The notes: generated from the sequence alone by a model not told the origin. A stretch of 64,000 nucleotides of DNA from an uncultured Bacteroidota bacterium (GCA_903906365.1 CAIVKC010000051.1:20249-84248); one strand, 5' to 3'; counted from the stretch's first letter, positions 46,159 through 56,068 are shown. Made by a program: numbers and translations.

Positions 46159-48276
46159 ATGAAATTTTTTCCGGAATCCGCCTTACTGCAATTGGAGCTC
46201 GACAAGGTGAAAAACCTGCTCACTGAACATTGCAAAACCGAATATGCCAAAGTCAGGGCATCGAACCTGCGGATTCATACCCGGCGTGATTTTATTGAAC
46301 TGGAGCTCAGGCAAACCCTGGAATTCAAACTGCTCCTGCAAAACGGACAGTATTTCCCCAATGATTATATTCTCAATGTATCCAAGGATATAAAGCTGCT
46401 GGGCATCCCCGGGGCAGCCCTGAGTGGGGAGCAGTTCCTGCTGGTACGCAAGGTGGCAGAAAGCATGCAGCGCATTTTCAGGTGGTTTGATCCGGAACGG
46501 CGCCTGGCCTATCCCTCCCTGGCCCGGGTCATTGAACATACCTGGTATGAAAAGGTGATCATCGAACTCATTGATGAAGTCCTCGATGAAAGCGGTAATG
46601 TCCGGGACAAGGCATCTGAGGAACTGGCCAATATAAGGATGGGCCTTTTCCGCAAAAGAAGCGAACTGCGCAGGATGTTTGACAGGATTCTGTCCAAGCT
46701 ACACAAAGCCGGTTATACGGCCGATATTGAAGAAGCCTTTCTCAACGGGCGAAGGGTGGTGGCCATCTTTGCCGAACACAAAAGGCAGGTTAAGGGCATT
46801 CTCCACGGGGAGAGCGATACCCGAAAGACCTCCTTTATTGAACCGGAAGAAACCATCGGGCTTAACAATGACATATTTTCCCTGGAACACGCCGAGCAGC
46901 GGGAGGTCTACCGCATCCTTCGGGAGCTTACCTCCAGACTGTCCGTTTATTCCACCCTGTTGATGAGCTACCACGATATTTTGGGAGAGTATGATTTTAT
47001 TTGCGCAAAAGCAAAACTGGCAGTCGACATCAACGGTAATTTCCCGCTGATCTACGACAAGGCCGTCCTGCATTTGAAACAGGCCTATCATCCGCTGCTC
47101 TATCTCTATAACCAAAAAAATAAAAAGCCGACGATCCCCACCCAGATCGAGCTCAATGAAAAAAACCGTATCCTCGTTATATCAGGACCCAATGCGGGAG
47201 GTAAGACCGTTACCCTCAAGACGGTGGGGCTGCTGCAACTGATGCTGCAGAGCGGACTGCTCATTCCGGTTCACCCCGAATCGGAAATGGGGATATTCAA
47301 ACAGATCATGATCCATATCGGTGACACCCAGAGCCTGGAATTTGAGCTGAGTACCTATAGTTCCCATCTAAGGAACATGAAGTATTTCATGGAAAATGCC
47401 AACGGAAAGACCCTGTTTTTTATTGACGAACTGGGTTCGGGCAGCGATCCGAATCTGGGCGGGGCTTTTGCCGAAGTAATCCTGGAAGAGCTTGTCAAAA
47501 AACACGCTTTTGGCATAGTGACCACCCATTACCTCAACCTGAAGGTGATGGCCAATAAGACGGCCGGGATCATCAACGGGGCTATGGCCTTTGATGAAAA
47601 AAATCTCATGCCCCTCTACCGGCTCATTACCGGCAAGCCGGGCAGCTCCTACACATTTTCCATAGCTGAACGCATCGGGCTGGAACCCCGGCTCATCAGC
47701 CGGGCCAGAGAACTGGTGGAGGAAGACCATTTCAGGCTGGATAAACTGCTCAACCGGACTGAGCAGGACCTGCAGCGGATCGACCAGGAAAAAAAGGAAC
47801 TCCAGGCCCTGCTAAAGGAAAACGAAAGGCTCAAAAGGGAAATGGAGCAACTCATCGCCAAGGAAAAACACCAGCAGCAGGTGGAATTGCTCAGACAGCA
47901 AAATAAGATCTCCGAAGACCGGATCCTGTACCTCAAGGATATGGAACGCAAACTCAAGCAGATCATCTTTGAATGGCGCAAGGCTGAAAATAAGGGCGAA
48001 GTGATCAAACAGATGCAGGCCCTGTTGTTCAGGCAGCAGGAAAAGCAGGTCAATGAAAAAGTGAAAAAGAAATTTGACGCCAAGTATACCGAGATAGGGG
48101 GCCAGGCACAGGTGGGCGATAAGGTCATGATGAAAAACAACCGTCAGGTAGGGATTCTAAAGGAAATCCGGGGCAAGAAGGCCGTTGTTCAGCTCGGACT
48201 GGTACCCATCATTGTGGATGCCCAGGAACTCACCGTTGTCAAGGACAAGCCGCAGGAGGAACCCGCCGCCGAATAA
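46159..48276 (+). CDS. MutS2-type ATPase without an Smr domain
   Basis: 705 residues. MutS family ATPase: core helices, P-loop GPNAGGKT at 343-350 with Lys349, then a Walker-B-like FFIDELGSGSDP, and LGGAFAEVILEEL and TTHYLNLKVMA. A long coiled coil (about 520-640) follows. MutS2 proteins resolve recombination intermediates or collided ribosomes and usually end with an Smr nuclease domain; here the protein ends after a KOW/SH3-like segment (GDKVMMKNNRQVGILKEI) with no Smr. It also lacks the MutS mismatch-binding N-terminus, so it is not MutS. Own promoter box upstream. Confidence 0.88.
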   Translation: MKFFPESALLQLELDKVKNLLTEHCKTEYAKVRASNLRIHTRRDFIELELRQTLEFKLLLQNGQYFPNDYILNVSKDIKLLGIPGAALSGEQFLLVRKVAESMQRIFRWFDPERRLAYPSLARVIEHTWYEKVIIELIDEVLDESGNVRDKASEELANIRMGLFRKRSELRRMFDRILSKLHKAGYTADIEEAFLNGRRVVAIFAEHKRQVKGILHGESDTRKTSFIEPEETIGLNNDIFSLEHAEQREVYRILRELTSRLSVYSTLLMSYHDILGEYDFICAKAKLAVDINGNFPLIYDKAVLHLKQAYHPLLYLYNQKNKKPTIPTQIELNEKNRILVISGPNAGGKTVTLKTVGLLQLMLQSGLLIPVHPESEMGIFKQIMIHIGDTQSLEFELSTYSSHLRNMKYFMENANGKTLFFIDELGSGSDPNLGGAFAEVILEELVKKHAFGIVTTHYLNLKVMANKTAGIINGAMAFDEKNLMPLYRLITGKPGSSYTFSIAERIGLEPRLISRARELVEEDHFRLDKLLNRTEQDLQRIDQEKKELQALLKENERLKREMEQLIAKEKHQQQVELLRQQNKISEDRILYLKDMERKLKQIIFEWRKAENKGEVIKQMQALLFRQQEKQVNEKVKKKFDAKYTEIGGQAQVGDKVMMKNNRQVGILKEIRGKKAVVQLGLVPIIVDAQELTVVKDKPQEEPAAE

Positions 48277-48290
48277 CAAGAAGGTGGGTG

Positions 48291-48683
48291 CTAATGAGGG
48301 GTCTGTTTGATGGCTTGGATCTTCTCCACTATTTTTTCCAGCCTTTCCTCCGTGACATCACTTTTTACCACATAATCAAAGGCCCCGTATTCCATGGCCA
48401 GTATGGGCAACTGCATTTCTTCCTGTCCGGAAATGATGACTACAAAAATTTCAGGGTTATAGGCCTTGATGGCACGCAGGACTTCCAGTCCGCTAAGAGG
48501 TTTCATGTAGTGGTCCAGCAAAACCAGGTCTGGTTCCAGCACCAGGCTGTTGAGGCAGTCCTGTCCGTTATCAAACTGGTAAACTTCCTTCAATCCGAGG
48601 GCTTTGAGATTGTACTGGTATAATTCCCTGCAAAATTTGTCATCGTCTACAATGAAAGTGCAGAAAGGAAATTCGTTTTTCAT
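48291..48683 (-). CDS. Single-domain response regulator
   Basis: 130 residues from ATG 48683 (MKNEFPFCTFIVDDDKF); a longer frame to 48743 adds 20 unlikely residues. A receiver domain only: Asp13-Asp14, phosphoacceptor Asp57 (LLDHYM), Ser85 and Lys107 (KSD). No output domain, so it acts as a phosphorelay or by protein contact. No sensor kinase gene lies beside it. Convergent with mutS2 (14 nt apart). Confidence 0.88.
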   Translation of the reverse strand: MKNEFPFCTFIVDDDKFCRELYQYNLKALGLKEVYQFDNGQDCLNSLVLEPDLVLLDHYMKPLSGLEVLRAIKAYNPEIFVVIISGQEEMQLPILAMEYGAFDYVVKSDVTEERLEKIVEKIQAIKQTPH

Positions 48684-49367
48684 ATTGATTGGTATTGGTT
48701 GCCTAAGGCGCATCCCGGGGGATGTGCACCTGAACAACGTCATAATCCTGTTCCCTAGTATGAAAGGATCTCCGGCTTTACCCCGGGTCCCCTTCCGGGG
48801 ATACCCTTAAAAGGCGCTCCGGGAACCGGTGATTTTTCTTAAGTCCGTGATTGGCAACAGGCTGCATGCATCCTGGCTGGAACCCTGCGGCTTCGTTGGA
48901 AATGGCCATTTGATTAATTTATTTTCTTATCCCAGGCCGGTGCGCTCTTTGCAGGTCCGATGAACCCGGATGGCCTTTTACCTCCTTTCATCCCTTATGG
49001 GTGGCTATGGCTGGTCATCAGCTGATAGCAGGTGCTTTTTTTTAAGGCAGATTTCCCAAAACCCAGGTCCAAGAACCGTATTTCCCATATGGGCTTATTC
49101 CCGGGGACAACAGAGGGATTTTCCGGTTTTAGGGGATGCACCCAAACGCACAGTTAGATTGGGACATGTTGGACGATGCCTATGGAAAAAGCCGCCAAAG
49201 CTGCCGGGGCCATGACCTCAGGCAGGGGTTATTGACCGATTGGACCGGTTTATTCGGAAGGGTTTCACCAAGGAGTTTTTTTTATTATCAATTAAATCAT
49301 TTAATTGTGGACCTAATGGGGCAATGACCTCGGAAAGGGTATTTCCCGGCAAGTAAAACAGTAAGAT
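48684..49367. other. Intergenic region upstream of rpiA
   Basis: 684 nt. Two short ORFs (about 48970-49215 and 49136-49327) overlap and have no domain, signal or codon character; I judge them spurious. The only notable element is a perfect palindrome close to rpiA. Confidence 0.45.
49289..49307. promoter_or_regulatory. Perfect palindrome upstream of rpiA
   Basis: CAATTAAAT (49289-49297), one centre base and ATTTAATTG (49299-49307) form a perfect 9-bp inverted repeat, centred 70 nt before the rpiA start. The size fits a homodimeric regulator's operator; no regulator gene is adjacent. Confidence 0.4.
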
Positions 49368-50036
49368 ATGAATGCAAAAAAGATCGCAGCCGAACATGCC
49401 GTAACGCTTGTGGAAAGCGGAATGGTAGTTGGTCTGGGTACCGGTTCAACGGCCTATTGGGCCATAGAGAAAATAGGGGAAAGGGTTAAAAGCGGGAAAC
49501 TAAAGATCAGGGCGATTGCTACTTCCAACCGGTCCGAAGAGCAGGCCCTGTCACTGGGAATCCCCATCATCACTTTCGCTGATATAGACCAGATTGATAT
49601 CACCATTGACGGAGCCGATGAAGCAGACCATGCGTTGAACCTCATCAAGGGTGGGGGCGGCGCCCTGCTCCGGGAAAAAATCGTGGCATCCAACAGCCGG
49701 AAGATGATCGTTATTGCCGATGAGCGCAAACTGGTCCGGCACCTGGGGAAATTCCCCCTTCCAGTGGAGACCAATATATTTGGCTGGGAAAAAACCTTCC
49801 AGCGGCTGGAGTCCCTGGGCTGTATCCCGACACTAAGGATGGAAGGGGAGCGGCCCTATATCACCGACAACAACAATTATATCATCGATTGTTCATTTGG
49901 TGAAATCTCCGATCCACCAGCCCTGCATGACAGGATCAATGCCATTGTGGGCGTCGTGGAAAACGGGCTGTTCATTGGCCTGGCCAGCAAGCTGATTGCG
50001 GGCTGTGACGATGGCCAGGTTAAAATACTGCCTTAA
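49368..50036 (+). CDS. rpiA: Ribose-5-phosphate isomerase A
   Basis: 222 residues. Interconverts ribose 5-phosphate and ribulose 5-phosphate in the pentose phosphate pathway. Motifs GLGTGSTA at 22-29, DGADEAD at 81-87 and KGGGGALLREK at 94-104 hold the active-site residues, with Glu103 as catalytic base by homology. Normal length; start MNAKKIAAEHAV. Single plus-strand gene. Confidence 0.96.
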   Translation: MNAKKIAAEHAVTLVESGMVVGLGTGSTAYWAIEKIGERVKSGKLKIRAIATSNRSEEQALSLGIPIITFADIDQIDITIDGADEADHALNLIKGGGGALLREKIVASNSRKMIVIADERKLVRHLGKFPLPVETNIFGWEKTFQRLESLGCIPTLRMEGERPYITDNNNYIIDCSFGEISDPPALHDRINAIVGVVENGLFIGLASKLIAGCDDGQVKILP

Positions 50037-50132
50037 TCCCAGCGGGCTCTGCCCATCGGGGGCAACCGGGGATGGAGGCAGCCATGCAGGGGGGGTAAAA
50101 ATGAAGGGGGCCGGCCGCTGAAAAAAGGCCGT

Positions 50133-51635
50133 TTATGCTGGTTCAGCCAGCAGTTTGAGGTACACGCCGTTGGTCCAGCCAAAACCGTCCTGGTTGGGAT
50201 ATTCCCCTCCTCCGGCTGCGGTGGAAGTATCCATTACATTGTATTTTTCCATCATCTTTCCTGTTTGCTCATAAACCCGGAGGCATTGACCCATCCAGTT
50301 TTTCTTAACCCGGCCGGCCAGGCGGTGGAAGCCGTATTGCCGGAGCCCCATATAGGTTATCCATTGCAGGGGAGCCCAGCCATTGGGGGCATCCCATTGC
50401 TGCCCGGTGGTATCAAGGGTTGTCACCAGACCGCCGGGAAACAGGAATTTTTCTTCCAGGACCGCAGCAACCGCAGTAGCCTGCTCCTGGGAAGCCAGTC
50501 CAAAAAACAGAGGAAAGGCAGCGGCCAGGGTGAAGATGTCTGAAACCCTTTGCTGTTGGTGATTATAATCAAAATAGAAACCTTTTTGTGAATTCCAGCA
50601 GTAGGTCTGAATGGCCTTTTTACGCCGGCTGATTTTTTCATCAAACCGGACCATGGCTTCGGTGTTGTTGGTTAACCCATAAATACGCCGCAGTAATTGC
50701 TCCAGGTGCAGGATCAGGCAATTCAGGTCAACGGGAATAAGGGACGTGGTTTGGATGCTGTGAAGCTGGCTGCCATCCGCCAGCCACCGGCCGCTGAAAT
50801 CCCAGCCTGATTCTGCCGCTGCGCGAAGGTTGCGGCAGGTGGCGCCCGGTGATTGTCCCGAGAGGCCCGCCATATGCAGGTCTTCCCTGTAGGCTTCCGG
50901 ACGCGGGGTATCAAAGTCGTCCCAGTATCGGTTCAGTATGCTTCCGTCTTTTAGTCGGACAACCCTGCGGTGGGAGCGGTTGTTTTCTGTCAGCCCCTCA
51001 GCCCCCTGCATCCAAAAGCCATATTCTCTTTCCAGTTCCGGAAGGTATCCCAGCAGGGAGGCTTCCCCTTTCTCCTCTGCCAGGACTGCCGTCATCAGCG
51101 AGAAAAACGGAGGCTGGGAACGGCCCAGGTAATAGGTCCTGTTTCCGTTGGGTATGAACCCCAGCTCTCGGATCAGGAAGGCGAAATTATCCACCATATT
51201 TTCAATGAGACCCCCTTGACGGCAAACCTGAAGCCCAAGTATGGTAAAATACGTATCCCAGTAATATACCTCCCTAAACCTGCCTCCAGGAACTATATAG
51301 GGGTGGGGCATGGGCAGCAGGGTACCACGTATACCGGGTTCAGGGTCCCTTCGGAGCACAGCCCACAGATCAGACAAGTGCTTTTCAATGGGCTTGCCAT
51401 CGGATTGATAACCCGTCATATGATTCTGGGGATAATCAAAATGTGCGGCTACAAAAGCCTTCAGGTCAAATCCCGGCCCTTTGTGTAAAGCCAGGTATTG
51501 ATTGACAATCTCTTTGGGCTGGATCCTTGGCTCGCAATCCACGAAGAATTTGGAATCCGGGAAAATGCCGGAGGACTGGACATCCTCCCAGAGCGGGCTA
51601 AGGCTTTCGATATAAAAATAGGACTGCGTATTCAT
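50133..51635 (-). CDS. Trehalase (GH37)
   Basis: 500 residues. Hydrolyses alpha,alpha-trehalose to two glucose. Trehalase signature 1, PGGRFREVYYWDTYF, is at 116-130; signature 2, QWDAPNGWAPLQW, lies near 410. No signal peptide, so cytosolic, in the size range of TreF. It follows the MFS transporter gene by 30 nt in the same direction, suggesting uptake and cleavage of trehalose or a related disaccharide. Confidence 0.94.
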   Translation of the reverse strand: MNTQSYFYIESLSPLWEDVQSSGIFPDSKFFVDCEPRIQPKEIVNQYLALHKGPGFDLKAFVAAHFDYPQNHMTGYQSDGKPIEKHLSDLWAVLRRDPEPGIRGTLLPMPHPYIVPGGRFREVYYWDTYFTILGLQVCRQGGLIENMVDNFAFLIRELGFIPNGNRTYYLGRSQPPFFSLMTAVLAEEKGEASLLGYLPELEREYGFWMQGAEGLTENNRSHRRVVRLKDGSILNRYWDDFDTPRPEAYREDLHMAGLSGQSPGATCRNLRAAAESGWDFSGRWLADGSQLHSIQTTSLIPVDLNCLILHLEQLLRRIYGLTNNTEAMVRFDEKISRRKKAIQTYCWNSQKGFYFDYNHQQQRVSDIFTLAAAFPLFFGLASQEQATAVAAVLEEKFLFPGGLVTTLDTTGQQWDAPNGWAPLQWITYMGLRQYGFHRLAGRVKKNWMGQCLRVYEQTGKMMEKYNVMDTSTAAGGGEYPNQDGFGWTNGVYLKLLAEPA

Positions 51636-51665
51636 CTAAAACGATCGGATTAACAAGGTTTAACT

Positions 51666-52913
51666 TCAGGCTGCCATTGGCCGCTGGTATTTGGTCCTCA
51701 GCCTGCTGAAAAGAAAAAGGAAAAAGACCAGCACGGTAATGGGCACAATCACAAAATAAAATGCCGTTTTACCACCATAGGCCTGGAAAATATGTCCGGT
51801 CAGGATGGAGCCCGTTGTTCCGCCGATGGCGGAAAAAACGATGATCAAACCGGACATCAAACCATGTTTTTTTACTGGCAGGGCGCTTAGTATCACGGAA
51901 TTGATGGCCGGATAAATGGGTGCGATCAGTATCCCGATCAGCGGTAGAATGAATGCGATGGCCGGGGCCTCGGTCCAATGGCTGATGCTGCTGCCCCTGG
52001 GAGTTGCCGGCATGTTGGAGACCACCAAAAAAAGCAGGGAACCCGCTGAGAGCAGGCAAATCAGCAAGAAGGCCAGCCAGCTCATCTTTCTCAATACCAC
52101 CCCGGCAATGAACCTTCCAACCGCCGTGGAGGCGGCCAGGATGCTGGTCATTTGTATGCTGAGGCTGGTAGAAAAATTAAATACTTTCTTATTGAATGTG
52201 GGGAGCCAGGACATGATGCTTTGCTCAATCATCACGTAAATGAAGGCACTGGCTATAAACACCAGTACCAGCGGGGTGATGGCAAGTTTTATCATATCCC
52301 CGAATTCTTCCAACAAGGACCGCGTCTCTTCGGGCCTGACCCTGGATTCATCCAGGGGGGCACTCAGCAGCAGCAAAAATGCGATCACCGATATGGCCCC
52401 CAGCAGGTAATACACTTTCAGCCAGGAAGTGGATCCGGGATGGGCGTCATCCACAAAAGCCCCGAAAATAAAATACCCCGACAGGATGCCTACCATGAAA
52501 AAGGATTCCAGGAAGTTCATCAGACTTAAGTGCTCCTTTTCATCGTTGGTGACCAGCCCGATGATGCTGTATACAGACATCTTGATCAGGGCGAAACAGG
52601 ATCCTACGGCCGCAAACAACAGTTTGGTCGTGAAAAAACTGGCGGTAAAGGGCATGACAAAACAGACGACGGCGATAAAGGCCAGGGCAATCAACATCGC
52701 GTTTTTATAGCCTATCCTTGTGATATAGGAAGAGATCAGGAAGGAGACAATGGCGATGCTCAGGTCCTTGAACGCCTCCAAAATAGAGGCGGCACCTTCG
52801 GTCACCCCAAAATTGTTCTGTACCTGAAGAATTACCGTACCCACACTGTTTAGCAAAATGGCAAAGACAAAATAATTCAGAAACAGGGACAGTTTGATCT
52901 TCCAGTTTTGCAT
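51666..52913 (-). CDS. MFS transporter
   Basis: 415 residues, twelve predicted helices in two halves separated by a charged loop (EETRSLLEEFGD near 195-210). It resembles Bacteroidota MFS carriers for sugars or nucleosides. Its place in front of trehalase suggests disaccharide import, but substrate cannot be fixed from the sequence. First gene of the two-gene operon, divergent from the GntP operon. Confidence 0.88.
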   Translation of the reverse strand: MQNWKIKLSLFLNYFVFAILLNSVGTVILQVQNNFGVTEGAASILEAFKDLSIAIVSFLISSYITRIGYKNAMLIALAFIAVVCFVMPFTASFFTTKLLFAAVGSCFALIKMSVYSIIGLVTNDEKEHLSLMNFLESFFMVGILSGYFIFGAFVDDAHPGSTSWLKVYYLLGAISVIAFLLLLSAPLDESRVRPEETRSLLEEFGDMIKLAITPLVLVFIASAFIYVMIEQSIMSWLPTFNKKVFNFSTSLSIQMTSILAASTAVGRFIAGVVLRKMSWLAFLLICLLSAGSLLFLVVSNMPATPRGSSISHWTEAPAIAFILPLIGILIAPIYPAINSVILSALPVKKHGLMSGLIIVFSAIGGTTGSILTGHIFQAYGGKTAFYFVIVPITVLVFFLFLFSRLRTKYQRPMAA

Positions 52914-53038
52914 GCGAAGAAATTTATGGCAATAATTTAAATCGTTTTCAGGGAAAAGGTAAGTTTTTTGTCTTAAAAAGTCATGAATCTGATGCCCTAA
53001 ATGTGGATGAAACCCGATTATGCTGACGGTTGGCTTTA

Positions 53039-53069
53039 CTTGGACAGATAAATTTATTTCTTACATTGG
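53039..53069 (+). promoter_or_regulatory. Candidate promoter of the GntP operon
   Basis: CTTG (53039-53042), a 19-nt spacer and TACATTGG (53062-53069), an imperfect match to TAnnTTTG, lie 36 nt before the permease start. Confidence 0.4.
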
Positions 53070-53105
53070 GCAACAATATTTCTGGCTGGCTTTAGAATTT
53101 CCGAC

Positions 53106-54425
53106 ATGAATATACTCATCGTTGTCCTGTGCCTGCTTATATTGGTTGGGTTGATTGCCTGGGTAAAACTCAATGCTTTCCTGTCCCTGCTGGTAGTATC
53201 CGTGCTGGCAGGCCTGTTGCTTGGGATGCCCGCCGGCAGCCTGTCCCGGTCCCTGCAAAAAGGAATCGGGGATACCCTCGGTTCCCTGGTGATCATCATT
53301 ACCCTGGGGGCCATGCTGGGTAAGCTGGTGGCTGAAAGCGGGGCGGCCCAGCGGATCGCTTCGGTAATGATGGGGGTTTTCGGTCCCCGTTATATCCAGT
53401 GGGCGCTGATGGTGACCGGATTTGTGATCGGCATCCCCCTGTTTTATAATGTGGGTTTTGTGCTGATGGTTCCGCTGATATTTACGGTCGTCTACCAGTA
53501 CAAACTGCCTGCCGTTTATATCGGACTTCCTATGCTGGCCTCCTTGTCAGTGACCCATGGCTTCCTGCCCCCGCATCCCTCCCCGGTGGCACTTATTACC
53601 CAGTTGCATGCCGATATGGGCATCACCCTCCTGTATGGTTTATTGCTTGCCATACCCTCAGTAATACTGGCGGGTCCTGTATACAGCCTTACGCTGAAAA
53701 ATATCAACGCTGTCCCCTTGCAGGCTTTTCAGTCAAAACATTTGCCGGAAGCGGCACTGCCGGGCAGGTTCAATAGTTTTTTTTCGGCCCTGCTTCCGGT
53801 TTTGTTGTTGATTGCCACCAGCGTACTGCTTCCGCTGCTGGGCAAATCCAGCCGGCTGCAACCGGGTCTGGTCTTTATTTCAGACCCTTCGATCGTGATG
53901 CTCATCGCCCTTTTTTCAGCGACCCTTACCCTGGGAAAGGCCACCGGCCTGAAAATCAGCCGGGTCATGACGATATTCGGGGATGCGGTTAAGGACATTG
54001 CCATGATCTTGCTGATCATTGCCGGGTCGGGAGCCCTGAAGGAAGTGCTTATTGCCAGCGGGGTAAGTAATGAAATCGCCCAGGCCCTGCAGGGATTGCA
54101 GATACATCCCCTGTTGCTGGGCTGGCTGATAGCAGCCATAATCAGGGTCTGCCTCGGATCGGCTACTGTGGCCGGGCTTACTACGGCCGGCATCATGGCA
54201 CCCATGATGGGACATATCCAGGTGCATCCCAGCCTGCTGGTTCTTTCCATCGGGGCCGGAAGCCTGATGTTTTCCCATGTCAATGACGGCGGTTTTTGGC
54301 TGTTCAAGGAATATTTCAACCTATCCGTCAAACAAACCCTGAGGTCCTGGTCGGTTATGGAATCCATAGTTTCCACGGTCGGACTGGCGGGCGTGTTCTT
54401 ATTGAATTTAATCATCAAAAAATAA
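53106..54425 (+). CDS. GntP family permease
   Basis: 439 residues with about 12 hydrophobic segments. Symporter of the gluconate family; E. coli members include GntP and DsdX, which carries D-serine. The PLFYNVGFVLMVPL and HGFLPPHPSP segments are family hallmarks. First gene of a four-gene operon (gaps of 5, 9 and 42 nt), whose other members suggest a D-amino acid substrate rather than gluconate. Confidence 0.92.
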   Translation: MNILIVVLCLLILVGLIAWVKLNAFLSLLVVSVLAGLLLGMPAGSLSRSLQKGIGDTLGSLVIIITLGAMLGKLVAESGAAQRIASVMMGVFGPRYIQWALMVTGFVIGIPLFYNVGFVLMVPLIFTVVYQYKLPAVYIGLPMLASLSVTHGFLPPHPSPVALITQLHADMGITLLYGLLLAIPSVILAGPVYSLTLKNINAVPLQAFQSKHLPEAALPGRFNSFFSALLPVLLLIATSVLLPLLGKSSRLQPGLVFISDPSIVMLIALFSATLTLGKATGLKISRVMTIFGDAVKDIAMILLIIAGSGALKEVLIASGVSNEIAQALQGLQIHPLLLGWLIAAIIRVCLGSATVAGLTTAGIMAPMMGHIQVHPSLLVLSIGAGSLMFSHVNDGGFWLFKEYFNLSVKQTLRSWSVMESIVSTVGLAGVFLLNLIIKK

Positions 54426-54430
54426 GTATT

Positions 54431-54895
54431 ATGTCAGCAGAATTGGTTTTGACAACGCAGCGCATTACTTTGCCCGCCCCACCGGCTCCGGCAGGGGTTT
54501 ACAAGCCCTGCCTCGTGGTGGATGGCAGGTTCCTTTATGTCTCAGGGCACGGGCCCCTGCAAAATGATGGCAGTTCCATAACAGGAAAAGTGGGCAGGGA
54601 CCTGGATCTGGAAGCAGGCAAAGGGGCGGCCAGGCAGGTTGGCCTGTCTATTCTGTCCTCGGTCAGGGCGCACCTGGGCAGCCTGGACAAGGTGAAGCGG
54701 GTCGTCAAATTACTGGGCATGGTTAACTGTGTGCCCGAATTTGAAAAACATCCCTATGTCATCAATGGCTGCAGTGAACTTTTCAGGGAATTATGGGGTG
54801 AGGACAATGGTGTAGGGGTCAGAAGTGCAGTGGGAATGGGATCACTGCCAAATAATATTTCTGTTGAAATAGAAGCTATCTTCGAACTCATCTAA
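54431..54895 (+). CDS. RidA family protein
   Basis: 154 residues from ATG 54431; an in-frame alternative at 54296 lies in the permease gene and is rejected. RidA proteins hydrolyse reactive 2-aminoacrylate and related enamines. The family core is seen from PAPPAPAGVYKPCLVVDGRF and VSGHGPL to a C-terminal EIEAIFELI. The Arg that binds the carboxylate in RidA aligns near VRSAVGMGSLP. Five nt after the permease and nine before the PLP enzyme. Confidence 0.9.
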   Translation: MSAELVLTTQRITLPAPPAPAGVYKPCLVVDGRFLYVSGHGPLQNDGSSITGKVGRDLDLEAGKGAARQVGLSILSSVRAHLGSLDKVKRVVKLLGMVNCVPEFEKHPYVINGCSELFRELWGEDNGVGVRSAVGMGSLPNNISVEIEAIFELI

Positions 54896-54904
54896 AACGA
54901 TCTC

Positions 54905-56026
54905 ATGCCCGAAACAAATACAGACTGGTACCGTATAGATAACAAGGGAGAACTGGATTCGCCGGCACTTGTCATCTATCCGGACCGGGTCAGCCAAAAT
55001 ATCGCAACAGCACTGGGAATGATTGGCAGCCCGGGCAGGCTGCGTCCGCATATCAAAACCTCCAAATCGCCGGATGCCGCCCGGCTGATGCTGGAGGCCG
55101 GCATCACAAAATTCAAATGTGCCACCATAGCTGAGGCAGAGATGCTGGGAATGTGCCAGGCGCCGGATGTCCTCTTTGCCTACCAGCCCGTGGGCCCCAA
55201 ACTGGAACGTTTTATCTGCGTGATACGCAAATATCCGCTCACCAAATTCAGCTGCCTGACGGACCATCCTGCGGCGGCTGCCCATATCGAATCTGTCTTT
55301 GCTGCCCGAGGCCTTTGCGTGGATGTTTACCTGGACCTGAACATCGGACAAAACCGCACGGGCATTGCGCCTGGCCCACAGGCCAGGGATCTCTACCAAT
55401 GGGCCTGTTCCCGGCAGGGAATACGGGCTGTCGGACTCCATGCCTATGATGGTCATATCCGGGACCAGGATTTTTCGGCCCGTAAACTAAAATGTGACCA
55501 GGGTTTTGCTGCGGTGCAACAACTGCAGCAGGAAATAGTAAAACTGGGACACAAAGAGCCTGTGATTGTCGCAGGCGGTTCCCCTACCTATTCGATCCAT
55601 TGTAAACGGGAGCGTATTGAGTGCAGTCCCGGCACCTTTATATACTGGGACAAGGGTTATTCCGACCTCTGTCCTGAACAGGCATTTGTTCCTGCCGCCC
55701 TGGTGGTGACCAGGGTGATTTCCCTGCCGGATGCAACCAAAATATGTCTTGACCTGGGCCATAAGTCCATCGCAGCCGAAAATGAGCTGCACAGGCGCGT
55801 CTTTTTCCTGGGCACGCAGGGGTTGAAACCCATCAGCCAGAGCGAAGAACACCTGGTAGTGGAGACACAGCCTGGTCATCCCTACCGCCCGGGGGACTTT
55901 TTGTACGGGTTGCCCATGCATATCTGTCCCACGGTGGCCCTATATGAAAGGGCTACACTGGTTTGTAATCACCTGGCTGCCGGAGAATGGAAAAATACAG
56001 CAAGGGACCGGAAAATCGGATGTTAA
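54905..56026 (+). CDS. D-serine dehydratase/D-threonine aldolase-like PLP enzyme
   Basis: 373 residues, an alanine-racemase-type fold. The PLP Lys51 is in RPHIKTSK and the C-terminal metal motif is His339-Ile-Cys341 (PMHICPT). D-threonine aldolases have His-x-Asp here, and eukaryotic DSD1 D-serine dehydratases have His-x-Cys (from memory), so the latter activity is favoured. Such an enzyme makes 2-aminoacrylate, the substrate of the RidA protein encoded next to it. Third gene of the operon. Confidence 0.85.
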   Translation: MPETNTDWYRIDNKGELDSPALVIYPDRVSQNIATALGMIGSPGRLRPHIKTSKSPDAARLMLEAGITKFKCATIAEAEMLGMCQAPDVLFAYQPVGPKLERFICVIRKYPLTKFSCLTDHPAAAAHIESVFAARGLCVDVYLDLNIGQNRTGIAPGPQARDLYQWACSRQGIRAVGLHAYDGHIRDQDFSARKLKCDQGFAAVQQLQQEIVKLGHKEPVIVAGGSPTYSIHCKRERIECSPGTFIYWDKGYSDLCPEQAFVPAALVVTRVISLPDATKICLDLGHKSIAAENELHRRVFFLGTQGLKPISQSEEHLVVETQPGHPYRPGDFLYGLPMHICPTVALYERATLVCNHLAAGEWKNTARDRKIGC

Positions 56027-56068
56027 ACCGGCATCCCTCAACATTTTAAATGACAAAACCCTTTTCTC

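Noticed and set aside
48970..49327. Short frames upstream of rpiA
   Set aside because: They overlap in different frames and show no domain or codon bias.
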